Positions 22,727 through 34,900 of a DNA stretch of 64,000 nt are shown here, one piece after another. This DNA comes from GCA-2862545 sp047609825 (GTDB lineage: Bacteria > Myxococcota_A > UBA796 > GCA-2862545): assembly GCA_047609825.1 (NCBI GenBank), contig JBLFXJ010000003.1, positions 4,104 to 68,103 on the forward strand, written 5' to 3'. The translations under genes were made by a program, and so were the position numbers. The notes under the pieces were generated by a model. It searched no databases and was not told the DNA's origin. It saw only the letters and a program-made list of their open reading frames with translations. Position 1 is the stretch's first letter. Every line of letters starts with the position of its first letter.

Positions 22727-23797
22727 TCAGCTGCGCCCACTCCCCGACCGCACGATCTCCCAGCAGGCCTGCACCTCGTGGAACCGTGACGTGTGCCCCG
22801 GATCTTCACGATTGCGGTCGGGATGCAGCTCCCGGACCAGCTCCCGGTACCTCGCGCGGACCACGGTGGGGTCGTCGAGATCGTCCAGCCCGAACACGTC
22901 GGCCACGTCCGACAGCGTGGGTCGCACTCGCGCGGAGAATCGGGGCGTGGGCGCGACCGGCTCGGGCAGCACCACCTGCACGCCACCGAACCGCAGCCGG
23001 TGCCCGCCCCCGGGCAGCTGGATGAGGTCGCCGGCCGACAGCGGCACGAAGATCCCCGATCCTCGGCGGGCCACAGCGAGATCGGCCGCGGGCACCAGCG
23101 CCATCAGCCGGTAGCCGTCCGGCGCGTCGAGCTCGCGCACCAGCGCGGCCCGTAGCGGCGACAGCTCTGGCTCGGCGAACCGGAGCACGGCGTTCGGGTG
23201 CCCACCGAAGGTGACCACCCGGTAGCGCCAGTGGCACAGGGCGATCCGGAACCGCTCGGAGGCCCGCTCATCCGCCGGCGCCAGCCCGGAGGGCAGGTCG
23301 GACAGGCGGGGGAGCGCGAACCGCAGCGCCTCCGCCGGAGTGGAGCCGAGACCCACCCGATCTCCGCCCACCAAGCCCGCTACCTGCGAGTGTCGACGCA
23401 CCGAACGGTCGGGGAATGCGGCGTCCGACGGGCCCCAGTACACGCCGAAGTTGCTCGCTCCGCGGTGCAGCGTGTAGCCGAAGCCAGCCTCGGCGTGAAC
23501 GATGAGGATCTCGAGCTCTCGGTCCACCAGGCGAACGTCGGCGGCGAGCAGATCGTCATCCAGGAGGCGGATGTCGACAGCCGTGCCCAGCCCGATCCGG
23601 ATCGTGCGCAGCCCCTCGCCAAGGCAGCGCAGGATCTCAGCCTCCAGATCGACCCGCGACACCCGGACGAGCTGGTCCATCGACAGCGGCAGCGTGGTCT
23701 TGCGCGCATCGGAGTGGGCCCATCCCGCGCGCCGCGGCTGCTCACCCCGGTCGATGCGCGGACCACGACGCGGCGGCGTGCGGTCCCAGCCCGGCAC
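22727..23797 (-). CDS. Protein with C-terminal J-domain
   Basis: A protein of 356 residues. The last 65 residues form a J-domain: DVFGLDDLDDPTVVRARYRE, then LHPDRN with the HPD triad that stimulates Hsp70 ATPase. The preceding 290 residues are beta-rich and unrecognised (GSGIFVPLSAGDLIQLPGGG resembles a small beta fold). A GTG at 23797 directly follows the stop of the upstream gene and GC-rich third positions continue from it; ATG at 23680 is the alternative if the basic N-terminus is not real. There is no signal peptide, yet the neighbours on both sides are exported, which is odd for a DnaJ-like co-chaperone. Confidence 0.8.
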   Translation of the reverse strand: MPGWDRTPPRRGPRIDRGEQPRRAGWAHSDARKTTLPLSMDQLVRVSRVDLEAEILRCLGEGLRTIRIGLGTAVDIRLLDDDLLAADVRLVDRELEILIVHAEAGFGYTLHRGASNFGVYWGPSDAAFPDRSVRRHSQVAGLVGGDRVGLGSTPAEALRFALPRLSDLPSGLAPADERASERFRIALCHWRYRVVTFGGHPNAVLRFAEPELSPLRAALVRELDAPDGYRLMALVPAADLAVARRGSGIFVPLSAGDLIQLPGGGHRLRFGGVQVVLPEPVAPTPRFSARVRPTLSDVADVFGLDDLDDPTVVRARYRELVRELHPDRNREDPGHTSRFHEVQACWEIVRSGSGRS

Positions 23798-24271
23798 CTA
23801 CAGCTCGCGCCCGACCAGATCCCACCGGCGCTCACCTTCGGCGGTGGGGGTCACCCGGAACACGCCGGCGGGCGGCGTGGCGACGAGGGCTCCGCGAATC
23901 CGCTCAGCGATGACGGCTGCCCCGCCGCCCAGGGAGCGCACACGTACGAGCACGTTGCCGTCCTGCACCAGCAAGTAACCCTCGAGATCGCCCACCGCGG
24001 CATCGCCGAGGGCCAGCTCGGGCTGCTCCATGTTCGACGCGGTGACCCGCCGGGCCGCGAACGCCGCGGCGGCGGCCTCGGCATCAGCGAACACCTCGAC
24101 AGCCACAAATCCCCCCTCCGGGAGCGGAGCGCGCCATGCGTGGCCCACGTCGGACAGTGTGGGCGCGCCAAGCCCGAGCGCATCGAGCTGCGTGAGCGGC
24201 ACGCCCGCCCAGTCGGCGGCCGAGGCAGAGGCGGAGAGCAGCAGGAGGCTAAAAGCCAGGATCGCCCTCAT
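23798..24271 (-). CDS. Small exported protein, unknown function
   Basis: A protein of 157 residues with a clear signal peptide (MRAILAFSLLLLSASASAAD) and an alternating alpha/beta mature part (FADAEAAAAAFAARR, LEGYLLVQDGNVLVRVRS) rich in Ala and Val. I do not recognise the family. Its ATG overlaps the stop of the upstream lipoprotein in ATGA, and the J-domain gene can start on the next base after its stop, so this is a tightly coupled operon. Confidence 0.72.
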   Translation of the reverse strand: MRAILAFSLLLLSASASAADWAGVPLTQLDALGLGAPTLSDVGHAWRAPLPEGGFVAVEVFADAEAAAAAFAARRVTASNMEQPELALGDAAVGDLEGYLLVQDGNVLVRVRSLGGGAAVIAERIRGALVATPPAGVFRVTPTAEGERRWDLVGREL

Positions 24272-25908
24272 TGGATCGTCCCCCGGGACTCGTAGTAGTA
24301 GTCGGCGAACCCACTGCGCACGAGGCGCATCAGGTACTCGTCACCATCGATTGTCTGCACCGGGAGCAGGTCGTACGGCGCCCGGCCCGGATCGAGGTCG
24401 CCATCGAGCGCCAGCGTCGCATCCCAGATTGTGTCGCCGCCATCGTCCGTGGTGACTGCGTGGTAGCTGAACCCGCAGCTGAACGGGCCGAACGGGCAGC
24501 TCGTGTAGTCGTCGATCCCGATGGCCTTGATCTCGTTGAGATCGAAGTTCTCGTGGATGATCAGGTGATGCAGCTCGGCGCCCACCATGTTGCTGTAGGT
24601 GGTGGTGATGTTGCCCGAGTCGCTGCAGTTCACCACGCTGCCGTTGGCCCGCGTGATGAAGTCGGACAGGTAGAAGTGGGGCTCATCCCACGCCGCATCC
24701 CAGCCGCCGCCGTATTCCGAGTAGAACGACGCGCCGCGATCGGTGTCGTACACCAGGCCGTTGTCGTTGTACACCCAGTCGACCACCGCATCCGCCACCG
24801 AATCATGGTTCGCAGGCGTTCCCTCGATGGCCCGCAGGAGCGGGTCGATAGCGGCGAGCCACGGGTTGTACTTGGAGTCGGGCCAGCCGAAGGTGGCCGG
24901 GCCGAGCACCCGGTAGGCCCGGAACGGGAACGTCTGGGACCCTACCTCGGTCTCGCCCACGGAGAACGACAGGGTGAGATCCTCATCGGTGATCCCGACC
25001 GTGTCGCCGAGGGGAGCGTCGCGCATCAGCGTGACCGTGCGGCCATCCGCGAGCGGGTTGCCCTCGAGCACGGTCCATCCGTCCACCGAGAGCATCACCT
25101 CGGCCTCATCGAGCCCGGTGTGTCCCAACTCGCTCTGCCAGCCCCACCCCACCACCAGCGTGAGCACCGGCTGGCTGTCGAACGCGTACACCGTGGGCAT
25201 GGTGTCGGTGATCGACGTGCCCATGACGGTCTCTTCGTCGATGGGCGGGAACGACACCGGCACGCCGTCGGGGGTGTCGAGGCTGTCCAGCGCCGCCAGG
25301 GCATACGCCGGATCCTGGAGCGCGCCATCACCGGGGTAGTACAACGGGACCCGGGTAGACGTGAGCCCGCCGTCGTCCTCGGCGTACACCTCGGTCATCC
25401 CGACCCGCACCACGGACAGGGTGTCCACGGCCAGCTCGAGGCTGGTGTGGACCTCGGCATGCAGTTCGAACTGGCCGACGCCAGCCCAGCCATCCCCAGC
25501 ACGGCCATCCCAGGCGCCGGTGAGTTCGCCGGATGCATCGACCACGCCGTCCAGTTCCCACACGACCTGCTCGGCGTGCACGATGCGCACCGTGAGGCTC
25601 ACGCCGGGGTCGGTCGTGACCACCCACTCGACGGGCTCGCCGTGGAATGGGTCGAGCCCATCCGCACCCCATGCTGCCGCAACCGGCACTGGCTCTGGCG
25701 TGGTGCCGCCCGTGCCCGTGCCCGTGCCACCGCCCGTCGCCGAGCCACCACCCGTCGCCGAGCCACCGCCCGTCGCCGAGCCACCACCCGTCGCCGAGCC
25801 ACCGCCCGTCGCCGAGCCGCCGGTGGCCGCGGCAGGTCCGCCCTTGCCAGCGCCGGTCAGGTCAGCGGTGCCCGGGGTGCACGCGAACATCACCAGTAGC
25901 CACACCAT
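24268..25908 (-). CDS. Probable separate lipoprotein with FlgD-like Ig and transglutaminase-like regions
   Basis: Nested at the 3' end of the giant frame and in the same phase. It has all the marks of its own gene: ATG at 25908 with AGGGAG 5 bases upstream and a compact lipoprotein signal (MVWLLVMFAC) close to that of the VWA lipoprotein at 11268. It would be 546 residues. After the lipobox come repeated (S)ATGGG units (about 30-65), an FlgD-like Ig segment (LTGAWDGRAGDGWAGVG) and a C-terminal region with VVNCSDSGN, FSYHAV and IWDATLALDGD. Their order Cys-His-Asp fits a transglutaminase-like cysteine fold; this is an inference. Its stop overlaps the next gene start (ATGA). Confidence 0.75.
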   Translation of the reverse strand: MVWLLVMFACTPGTADLTGAGKGGPAAATGGSATGGGSATGGGSATGGGSATGGGSATGGGTGTGTGGTTPEPVPVAAAWGADGLDPFHGEPVEWVVTTDPGVSLTVRIVHAEQVVWELDGVVDASGELTGAWDGRAGDGWAGVGQFELHAEVHTSLELAVDTLSVVRVGMTEVYAEDDGGLTSTRVPLYYPGDGALQDPAYALAALDSLDTPDGVPVSFPPIDEETVMGTSITDTMPTVYAFDSQPVLTLVVGWGWQSELGHTGLDEAEVMLSVDGWTVLEGNPLADGRTVTLMRDAPLGDTVGITDEDLTLSFSVGETEVGSQTFPFRAYRVLGPATFGWPDSKYNPWLAAIDPLLRAIEGTPANHDSVADAVVDWVYNDNGLVYDTDRGASFYSEYGGGWDAAWDEPHFYLSDFITRANGSVVNCSDSGNITTTYSNMVGAELHHLIIHENFDLNEIKAIGIDDYTSCPFGPFSCGFSYHAVTTDDGGDTIWDATLALDGDLDPGRAPYDLLPVQTIDGDEYLMRLVRSGFADYYYESRGTIQ

Positions 25909-28900
25909 CCGCACTCCCTGTGCCTGATCAGGGTAGCGCGGGTTTGCTCTGCCGATGTGAAAACACGGTGCGAAACGACGTGGGCCCGCCCCTCCGAGAC
26001 AGGCGGGCCCCGCGCGGTCGCGCCGCCGCGGGCAGGGAGTGGGGATGGTGCCCACGCCCACGATGGTGATGGTGCCCGAGTCGGCGACCGACGGTGCACC
26101 ACCGCTCGTGGTGTTCAGCAGGTCGTCCAGGTTGGCGGTGACCGTGTCGGCCGGCAACGCGCCCTCCAGCGAGAAGGTGCCTGCCGACGTGGCATCCAGA
26201 ACGAAGCCGGGTGCCTCGTTACCGGCAATGGCCGTGGCCACGGTGCAGGCGCCGCCGATCGTAGCGTAGGTGATGTCGCCCGACCCGGCGGAGATGGTGT
26301 TGCCATCCACCGTGACGTTCAGCGTGGACGACCCCGCGCTGCCGAAGGCGAAGGCGTCGCCGCCAGCGCCGACCGCCGAGGCCGCGCCCACCGCGTTGCC
26401 GTCGATCAACGAGGTGACGGTCGAGGTGGTGACCAGCGTGAAGTCCGCCGCCACGGCCAGGTCGTCGAAGTCGTTGTCGGTGATGCTGACCAGGATGTCA
26501 TCCAGCGCGCCGGCATCCACGAGCACACCAGCACCTGGGGTAAGGCCACCGAGCGCTGCACTGCCGCCGTCCACGGCGTTGAGCGTGAAGGTGTACTCGG
26601 CGTTGGTGCCGCCGGAGTCGCCGAGCACCAGGAATGCATCGCCATCGAAGTCGTGCACGGTGTTCGCCGACACCGTGAGGACCGATGCGATGGTCTCGAC
26701 CGTGTCGCCCAGGTGCACAACACCGCCCGATGCGAAGCCGGAGATGTCGTTGCCGGAGATGGCGAACACGCCGGAGTCCGGGCTGCCGGTGATGGTGATG
26801 CCGTCGACCATGCCGAGCGCGTCCACGCCGTTGCCGACGAGCACGTTGTCGGACAGCGTGACCGACGGCCCGACCGCCGAGACGTAGTCCACCGTGATGC
26901 CGGTGCCGCAGACGCGGAGCAGCGTGTCATCGACCACCAGCGTGCCGACCTCGGAGGTGGTCACGCCCGACCCGCTGGCCCCGTCCACCCGGGACGTGAC
27001 CACGGACACACTCGAGGCCGACGCGCTGATGCCGTCCACCAGCGGGAACGACGGGGCGACGAAGGCCGAGCCATCCCCGGCCTCGCCCACGCTGAACAGA
27101 TCGGCGTGGCCGGCGTCGGTGGCGTGGCGCACGAACGGTCCGAACAGCTCCGGCGAGCGCACGAGGCTCTGGTCCGAGCTGCCCTCGGCGCCGTCATAGG
27201 TCATGGTGTCGAGCACCGTGCCCATGGCGGAGGTGAGCGTGACCGAGTCGCCGGCGTTGGCCAGCGACAGTGAGCCATCGCCCACGATGTGGGTCGCGTT
27301 CGGCGGCAGCGAGCACGAGGGCGTGCCTCCGCCGAACACCACGATGGCGTCGCCCGGGTCGAGGATGGTGCCCGGCGCGAATGTGTGTCGCACCGCAGAC
27401 GCATCCGACAGAGTGGCCCCGGTGAGGTTCACCGGGTGCTCGGTGTGGTTGACGATCTCGACGAACTCGTCATGTGTCGGGCTCACGACCGCGTCGCAGT
27501 TCGCGTCGCCCAGCACGCCGTCTGGGTCGGGGTGCACCTCGTTGATCACCACTCCGCCGCCGGCGACGATGTCCACGTCGACCACGTCGAGCGTGCCCGA
27601 GGCGGAGGCGATGCCGGTGGTGGTGAGCTGGATGCCCACATCGTGGACCGACACGGCGTCGGCGGGCGCCAGGCCGGTGCCCACGTCGATGCCGAAGGTC
27701 GCCTCTGCGAGGTCGAGGCCCGCGATCTCGAAGTCGCCCGAGGCGCCATCCGGGATCTCGACCACCACCCCACCCACGTTGGTGAGCACGGGCCGGCCAC
27801 CAGCGGAAGCGAGCGCGATGGCGTCGACCACCAAGTCCACCCCCTCGCCGATCAGCCGCTGGTCGTCGGAGAGCACCACGCCCGCGTCGTACCCGGCCGG
27901 CGTGCCGTCACCGGCCATGACGTAGAGCACATCGCCCGCGCCCGACGCCGTCTCGGCGGCGAGCAGGGTGTCGAACGGCGCATCCTCGGTGCCGTCACCG
28001 CCCGGAGCCACCGCGTTGTCGACGAACCACACGAGGGTGCCGAGCGTGATGTCGACGCTGCCTACGTCCGAGCCGTCGTCGTCGGTGATGGTGTAGTCGA
28101 AGCTGTCGACGGTGCTGCCCACACCGGCGGGCGGCACGTAGGTGAAGCTGCCGTCGGCGCCGAGGTCGACCGTGCCACCGAGCGCAGTGGCGCCGCCGAC
28201 GATGGGCGTGAGCGTGAACGGGTCGGCCTCAGTCTCGAGATCGTTGTCGAGCACGCCGCCCAGCGCAGCCTGCACATAGGTGGCGCCGCCGACCCAGGTG
28301 TAGGCGTCGTCCACCGCCAGCGGAGGCGTCGGCGCCCCGGTGATGGTGATGGTGACGACCGCGGTGTCGGTGCCGATCCCGTCGGTGATCTCGTACGTGA
28401 AGGTGTCTACACCTGCGAACCCGGGGTCGGGCTCGTACAGGAAGCTGCCATCTGCCGCGAGCGTGACCGCGCCATCGGTGGGATCGACCACCGGCGTGGT
28501 GTTCACCGTGAGGCCGTCGGCGTCGATGTCCACGTCGTTGTCGAGCAGGCCCGGCGCACCGACGCTGAGGTCCACGTCTTCGTCAGTGACGTAGGCGTCG
28601 GCATTCGCGATGGGCGCGTCGTCGACCGCGTTGACCGTGATGGTCACAGTGGCGGTGTCGGTGAGGGCGCCGTCGCTGATCTCGTAGGTGAAGCTGTCGG
28701 GCCCGTTGTAGTCAGCCGTCGGCGTGTAGGTGAAGCTGCCGTCCGAGGCGAGGGAGAGCACGCCGTTGGCCACATTCACCACCGGCGAGGTGTTGACCAG
28801 CAGCCCGTCACCGTCGATGTCGGTGTCGTTGGCCAACACGCCGCCGAGGTCGCCCACGACCAGCGAGCCGTCCTCCGCCACCACGAAGCCGGTGTCGTCC

Positions 28901-31900
28901 AGCGCGACCGGGGCATCATTGGTCGGGTCGACCGTGATCGACACCGTGGCGGTGTCGGTCAGGGCGCCGTCGCTGATCTCGTAGGTGAAGGAGTCGCCAC
29001 CGTTGTAGTCGGGGTCCGGGAAGTAGACGAACGAGCCATCCAGGGACAGGACCACGTCGCCGTGCGTGGGCAGCACCACGGGGGTGGTGTTCAGCGTGAT
29101 GGCGTCGCCGTCGATGTCAGAGTCGTTCGTGAGCACGCCGCTGGGCGCGCCGACCACCAACACCGCGTCCTCGTCCACCGCGTACCCGCTGTCGGGGTCG
29201 GCCTGGGGCGGATCGTTGATGGCGTTGACCGTGATGGTCGCGACGGCCGTATCGGTCAGCGCGCCGTCCGACACCTGGTACACGAACGAGTCGACCCCGG
29301 AGAAGTCGGGATCGGGCGTGTAGTCGAAGGATCCGTCGGCGCTGAGCACCAGCACACCATCGCTCGGCGGCGAGGTGACGGACACCGACAGGCCATCGCC
29401 GTCCACGTCCGTGTCGTTCGTGCGCACACCCGACACGATGTCGACCGACAGCGAGCTGTCTTCGTCCACTGCGTAGCCGCCGTCGTCGACGGCCACGGGC
29501 GCGTCGTTCACCGGCGTGACCGTGATGGTCACCGAGGCCTGCGACGTGCCGCCGGCGCCATCGTCGATCTCGTAGGTGAAGGTGTCGACGCCGTTGTAGT
29601 TGGGATCCGGCGTGTAGGTGAACGAGCCGTCCGACGCGAGCGACAGCGCCCCGTTGACCACGTTCACGATGGGCGAGGTGTCCACGGTGAGGGCGTCGAG
29701 ATCGATGTCCGTGTCGTTGGACAACAACCCAGGGGCGCCGACCACCAGCACACCATCCTCGGCGACGACATGCACGTCGTCGTCGGCGGTGGGTGCGTCG
29801 TTCACCGGGTTCACGGTGAGGGTGACGACCGCGGTGTCGGTGAGCACGCCATCGCTGACGGTGTAGGTGAAGCTGTCCGGGCCGTTGTAGTTGGGGGCCG
29901 AATCGTACACGAACGACCCGTCGACGTTGAGCGACAGGGTGCCGTTCGTGGGCAACACCAGCGAGGTGATCGACAGCGCGTCGCCATCCACGTCGGTGTC
30001 GTTGCTCCGCACGCCAGCCACGGGGCCGACGCTCAGGACCAGGTCCTCGTCTACGTCATAGGAGTCGGCCACAGCCACTGGGGCATCGTTGACGGGGTTC
30101 ACCGTGATGGTGGCCGTCGCCTGGGCCGTGTCGCCGCCTGGGTCGCTGATCTCGTAGACGAAAGAGTCCACCCCGTTGAAGTCGGGGTTTGGCGTGTAGT
30201 CGAACCCGCCATCGCTATCGAGGACCAGCACCCCGTTCGTCGGGGCCACGATCGGGCTGGTGTTCACGGTGAGCGGCTCGCCATCATCATCGCTGTCGTT
30301 GGCGAGGAGGTTCTCGAACCCGAGCGGTGAGAGGAAGCCATCCTCAGCCATCACGTACGCATCATCGGACGCCACCGGCACGTCGCCGAGCGGGTTGACG
30401 GTGATGTTCACGGTGGCGGCGGTGGTGTCGATGCCGTCGTCCGCCTCGTAGGTGAAGCTGTCCGGCCCGAAGTAGTCGGGGTCGGGGGTGTAGCGGTACG
30501 AACCATCGCCGTTCACCGACGCGCCGCCGGCCGCGAAGGTCAGCGTGCCGTGGATCGGGCCGACCAGGATGGTGGAGGTGAGCGCATCGCCGTCTACGTC
30601 GGAGTCGTTCGCGAGCACGCCAGGTGGCGACACGGCGAGCACACCGTCCTCGGTGACGGCAGCCACATCGTCCACGGCGACCGGAGCATCCTGCACGTTG
30701 CTCACGGTGATGGTCACCGTGGCCGTGTCGTTGAGCACGCCGTCCGTCACCCGGTAGGTGAAGGTGTCCACTCCGAAGAAGTCAGGGTTGGGCGTGTAGT
30801 CGAACGAGCCGTCAGAGTTCAGGTCGACGATGCCGTCGTCCGGCTCGTCGGTCACCGTCGCCGCGGTCAACGACGCGCCCACGTCCACGTCGGTGTCGTT
30901 GATCAGCACACCCGCCAGCGCCGCGACCGTGAGGACCGTGTCTTCATCCATCGGGTACGCGTCGTCCACGCCGACCGGTGCGTCGTTGATCGGGTTGACC
31001 GTGATGGTGGCCGTGCCCGTGCCCGTCAGAACGCCGTCACTCACGGTGTAGGTGAAGCTGTCCACCCCGTTGAAGTTGGCGTCGGGGGTGTAGGTGAACG
31101 ACCCGTTGGCCGCGAGGGAGAGCGCGCCGTCATCGGTACTGTCGAGCACCGCGATAGTCAGGTCGCTGGTGAGCGTCTCTACGTCGGTGTCGTTCGCACG
31201 CACTCCCGCCGCTGCGAGCACGCTGAGCACACCGTCTTCGTCGATGGCGTAGCTGTCGTCCACCGCCACCGGCGCGTCGTTCTCCGCCGTGATGTCGATG
31301 GTGACCGTTGCGGTGTCGGTGAGGGCGCCATCGGACAACGAGTAGACGAAGCTGTCGATGCCGTTGGCGTTGGCGTTGGGCGTGTAGGTGAAGCTGCCGT
31401 TCGAGGCCAGCGCAAGCGCGCCCTTGGTGGGCGGGGTGTCGACCGTCGTGGTGAGCAGGTCGAGGTCTACGTCGGAGTCGTTGGCGATGAGGCCCTCGAG
31501 CGCTCCAACTACCAGCGGCGCATCTTCGGTGGCGTCGTAGGCGTCAGCCAGTGCCACCGGCGCGTCGTTCACCGCAGAGATGTTGATGCTCACCACGGCG
31601 GTGTCGGTCAGGGCGCCGTCGGACACCTGGTAGGTGAAGGTGATCAGGCCGTTGACGTTGGGCGCCGGCGTGTAGGTGAAGGACCCATCCGAGATGAGGT
31701 TCAGCACCCCACTGGCCGGCGGAGCCACCACGCTCGCAGTGAGCAAGCCGGAGTCGATGTCGGAGTCATTGGCAAGCACGCCGGCCAGCGCGCCGATGCT
31801 GAGCACCTCGTCTTCGTCCATCACGTAGGCTTCGACGGCCGCGACCGGCGCGTCGTTCACCGGGGTGACGTTGATCGACACGCTGCACAGGTCGACGCTG

Positions 31901-34900
31901 GTGATGATGCCGTCGCTCGGCCGGTACGTGAAGCTGTCCGGGCCGTTGTAGTGGGCGTTTGGCGTGTACAGGAAGGTGCCGTCGGGGCGGAGCGTGAGGG
32001 CGCCATTCGCAACACTGCCCACCAAGGTGGCGGTGAGGGGGTCGGCGTCGATGTCGTCGTCGTTGGCCAGCACGCTGGACACGGTGTCGAGCGGGTTGTC
32101 CTCGGACGTGACGAACGGGCCGTCGCCGACACAGGTGGGCCGATCGTTGACGGCGCCAACGGTGAGCGTCACGGTGCCAAGGGTGCCCGCCTCGCTGTCG
32201 GTAGCCCGGTAGGTGAAGGAGTCCACCCCGTCGAAGTCCGGGTCGGGCTGGTAGGTGAACGAGCCGTCGGAGCTCAGTGCGAGCAGCCCGCTCACAGTGG
32301 TGTCGACCAGCACCGCGGTGAGGGCGTCTCCCTCAACGTCGGTGTCGTTGGCCAGCACGCCCGTGAGCACATCGGCCGTGAACAGCACGTCCTCTGTGGG
32401 CACGTACAGGTCGTCGGCCGACACCGGGATGTCGTTCACGGGGTCGACCGAGAGGGTCACGGTGACCGTGGCGCCGGGGCCATCCCCATCCACCGGGCGG
32501 TAGGTGAAGGTCTCCGGCCCAGCGTCGAGGTTGTAGTTCAGGTCTGGCGTGTAGGTGAAGCTGCCGTCGGAGTTCAGGCTCACGTCGCCATTGGGCGGCC
32601 CCACGACGAGCTCGGCCGTGATGGCCTCGCCCTCGAACGGGAACGCGCCATCCACCTCTACGTCGTTGCCGAGCACGCCGGGCACGCCGACCACCAAGGG
32701 GGTGTCCTCGAGGGTGCCGTAGGCGTCCACCACGCCGCGGGGCACATCGCCCTGGGCGGTGACCGTGATGTCCACCGTGGTGGGGCCCACGACGGCGAGG
32801 CCGTCGGACAGGTTGTAGGTGAACTGATCCGGCGCAGGCGAGCTGAACCAGTCCGGGTCGGGCGTGTAGGTGAACGTGCCATCCGACGCGAGCGACAGCG
32901 TGCCGTTGCTCACGTCATCGACCAGCGCCACCGTGAGCACCAGCGAGTCCACGTCGAGGTCGTTGTCCATCACGTTGCCGCCGAGGAGGGTGTCCTCGTT
33001 GACCACGTAGGTGTCGGCCGTCGGCACCGGAACATCGTTGACAGGGTTGATGGTGAGGTTGACCGTGAGCGTGGCGCCGAGGTCGTCATCCTCTGGGGCG
33101 TAGCGGAAGAAATCCTCGCCGTTGTAGTCTGGGGCGGGCGTGTACACGAAGGTGCCGTCGGGGTCGAGCACCAGCGCGCCGTGGCTCGGCTCGGAGATGA
33201 GGGTGGCGACGAAGGCGTCTCCTTCCACATCGGTGTCGTTGCCGAGCAGACCGGGCGGGCCTGCGATGATGGGCGTGTCTTCGTCGGTGACGAAGGCGTC
33301 CGGCAGGCCGCGTGGGGCGTCGTTCACCGGGTCGATGGTGATCTCGACCAGACCGACGACCTCGAAGGTGCCGTCGCTCACCCGGTAGGTGAACGTGTCG
33401 TCGACCGTGGTGCCGTCGCCGTCGCCGTCTTCGTCGACGAACGGCGTGTACACGAACGAGCCGTTCGCGTTGAAGGTCAGCGTGCCGAGCACGGGCAGGG
33501 CGTCGATGCCGACCACCGTGAGCGACTCGCCTTCGAGGTCGAAGTCGTTCGACAGCATGCCGGCGAAGCGGTCGACATTGAGCACCGTGTCTTCGGTGAC
33601 CACGTAGGCGTCATCCACCACGATCGGCGCATCATCCTCTGCGCCGACGTTGATGGTGACCGTGATGGCCGACGAGAGCAGTGCTCCGTCATCAGCCTGG
33701 TAGGTGAACGACTCCGGGCCGGCGAAGTCCGCCGCCGGCGTGTAGGTGAACGAGCCATCCAACGCCAGCGACACGCTGCCCAGCGGCGGCGGGGACAAGA
33801 TCACGGCCGTCAGGGCGTCGCCGTCTACGTCGGAGTCGTTGGCGAGCACGCCGCGGATCGAGTCGACCACCAGGGGCTCATCTTCGCGGGTGTCGTAGAT
33901 GTCGGCCACGCCCGTGGGCGCGTCGTTCACCGGGGCCACCGTGATGGTGACCGTGCTCGGGACGGAGTCGGGCACGAAGCCGTCGCGGGCGCGGTACTGG
34001 AAGCTGTCCGGCCCGTGGTAGTTCGGGTCGGGGTCGTACTCCCACGTGCCATCACCTGCGAGCACGAGGTCGCCGTGGAGTGGGTTGGCCACGACCACGG
34101 CCTCGATCAGGGGGTCGCCATCGACCTCCACATCATTGTCGAGCACGCTGACCGGTGAGCTGACGAACAGCACATCCTCATCGACGGTGAACGCATCGGC
34201 GACGGGGCGGGGCGCGTCGTTCACCGGGGCCACGGTGATCGTGGCGGTCGCAGTGCCGAGTCCGCCACGGCCGTCGGCGATCTGGTAGGTGAAGCTGTCT
34301 ACGCCAGTGGCGTCGGCAGCAGGCGTGTAGACGAAGGAGCCGTCGGCGTCGAGCACGAGCGCGCCAGCGCTGGTCGAGGCCAGCAGGCTGACCGTCATCG
34401 GATCGCCGTCAGCGTCGGAGTCGTTCGCGAGCACGCCGAACAGCGGCGGAACATCCAGCACCGTGTCTTCCACGGCGTCGAACGCGTCGTCGGTGCCCAC
34501 AGGGGCGTCGTTGCCGTCGCCCACCGTGATGGTGACCACCGCCGTGTCACCAGGGCCGGTGGGGTCGTTGACCCGGTAGGTGAAGGTATCCACGCCCGAG
34601 AAGTCGATATCCGAGGTGTAGGTGAACGAACCGTCCAAATCGAGCGCCAGGGATCCGTTGGGCGTGGTGGCGACCAGCGTGGCCGTGAGCACATCACCAT
34701 CGATGTCGGTGTCGTTTGCGAGCACGCCGAGCACAGACGAGATGTCGATCTCCTCCTCTTCGGTCGCCGCGTAGGCATCAGGAGCGGCCGTCGGAGCGTC
34801 GTTCACCGGGTTCACGGTGATCCGCGCGGTGGCAACCGCCGAGTCCAGCGCGCCATCGTTGGCCGTGTAGGTGAACGAATCCTCACCGTTGAAGTTCGGG

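Noticed and set aside
25982..26010. Reading the hairpin in the giant frame as a CRISPR or mobile-element end
   Set aside because: A single inverted repeat with no direct repeats, spacers or transposase nearby; a terminator or attenuator remnant fits better.
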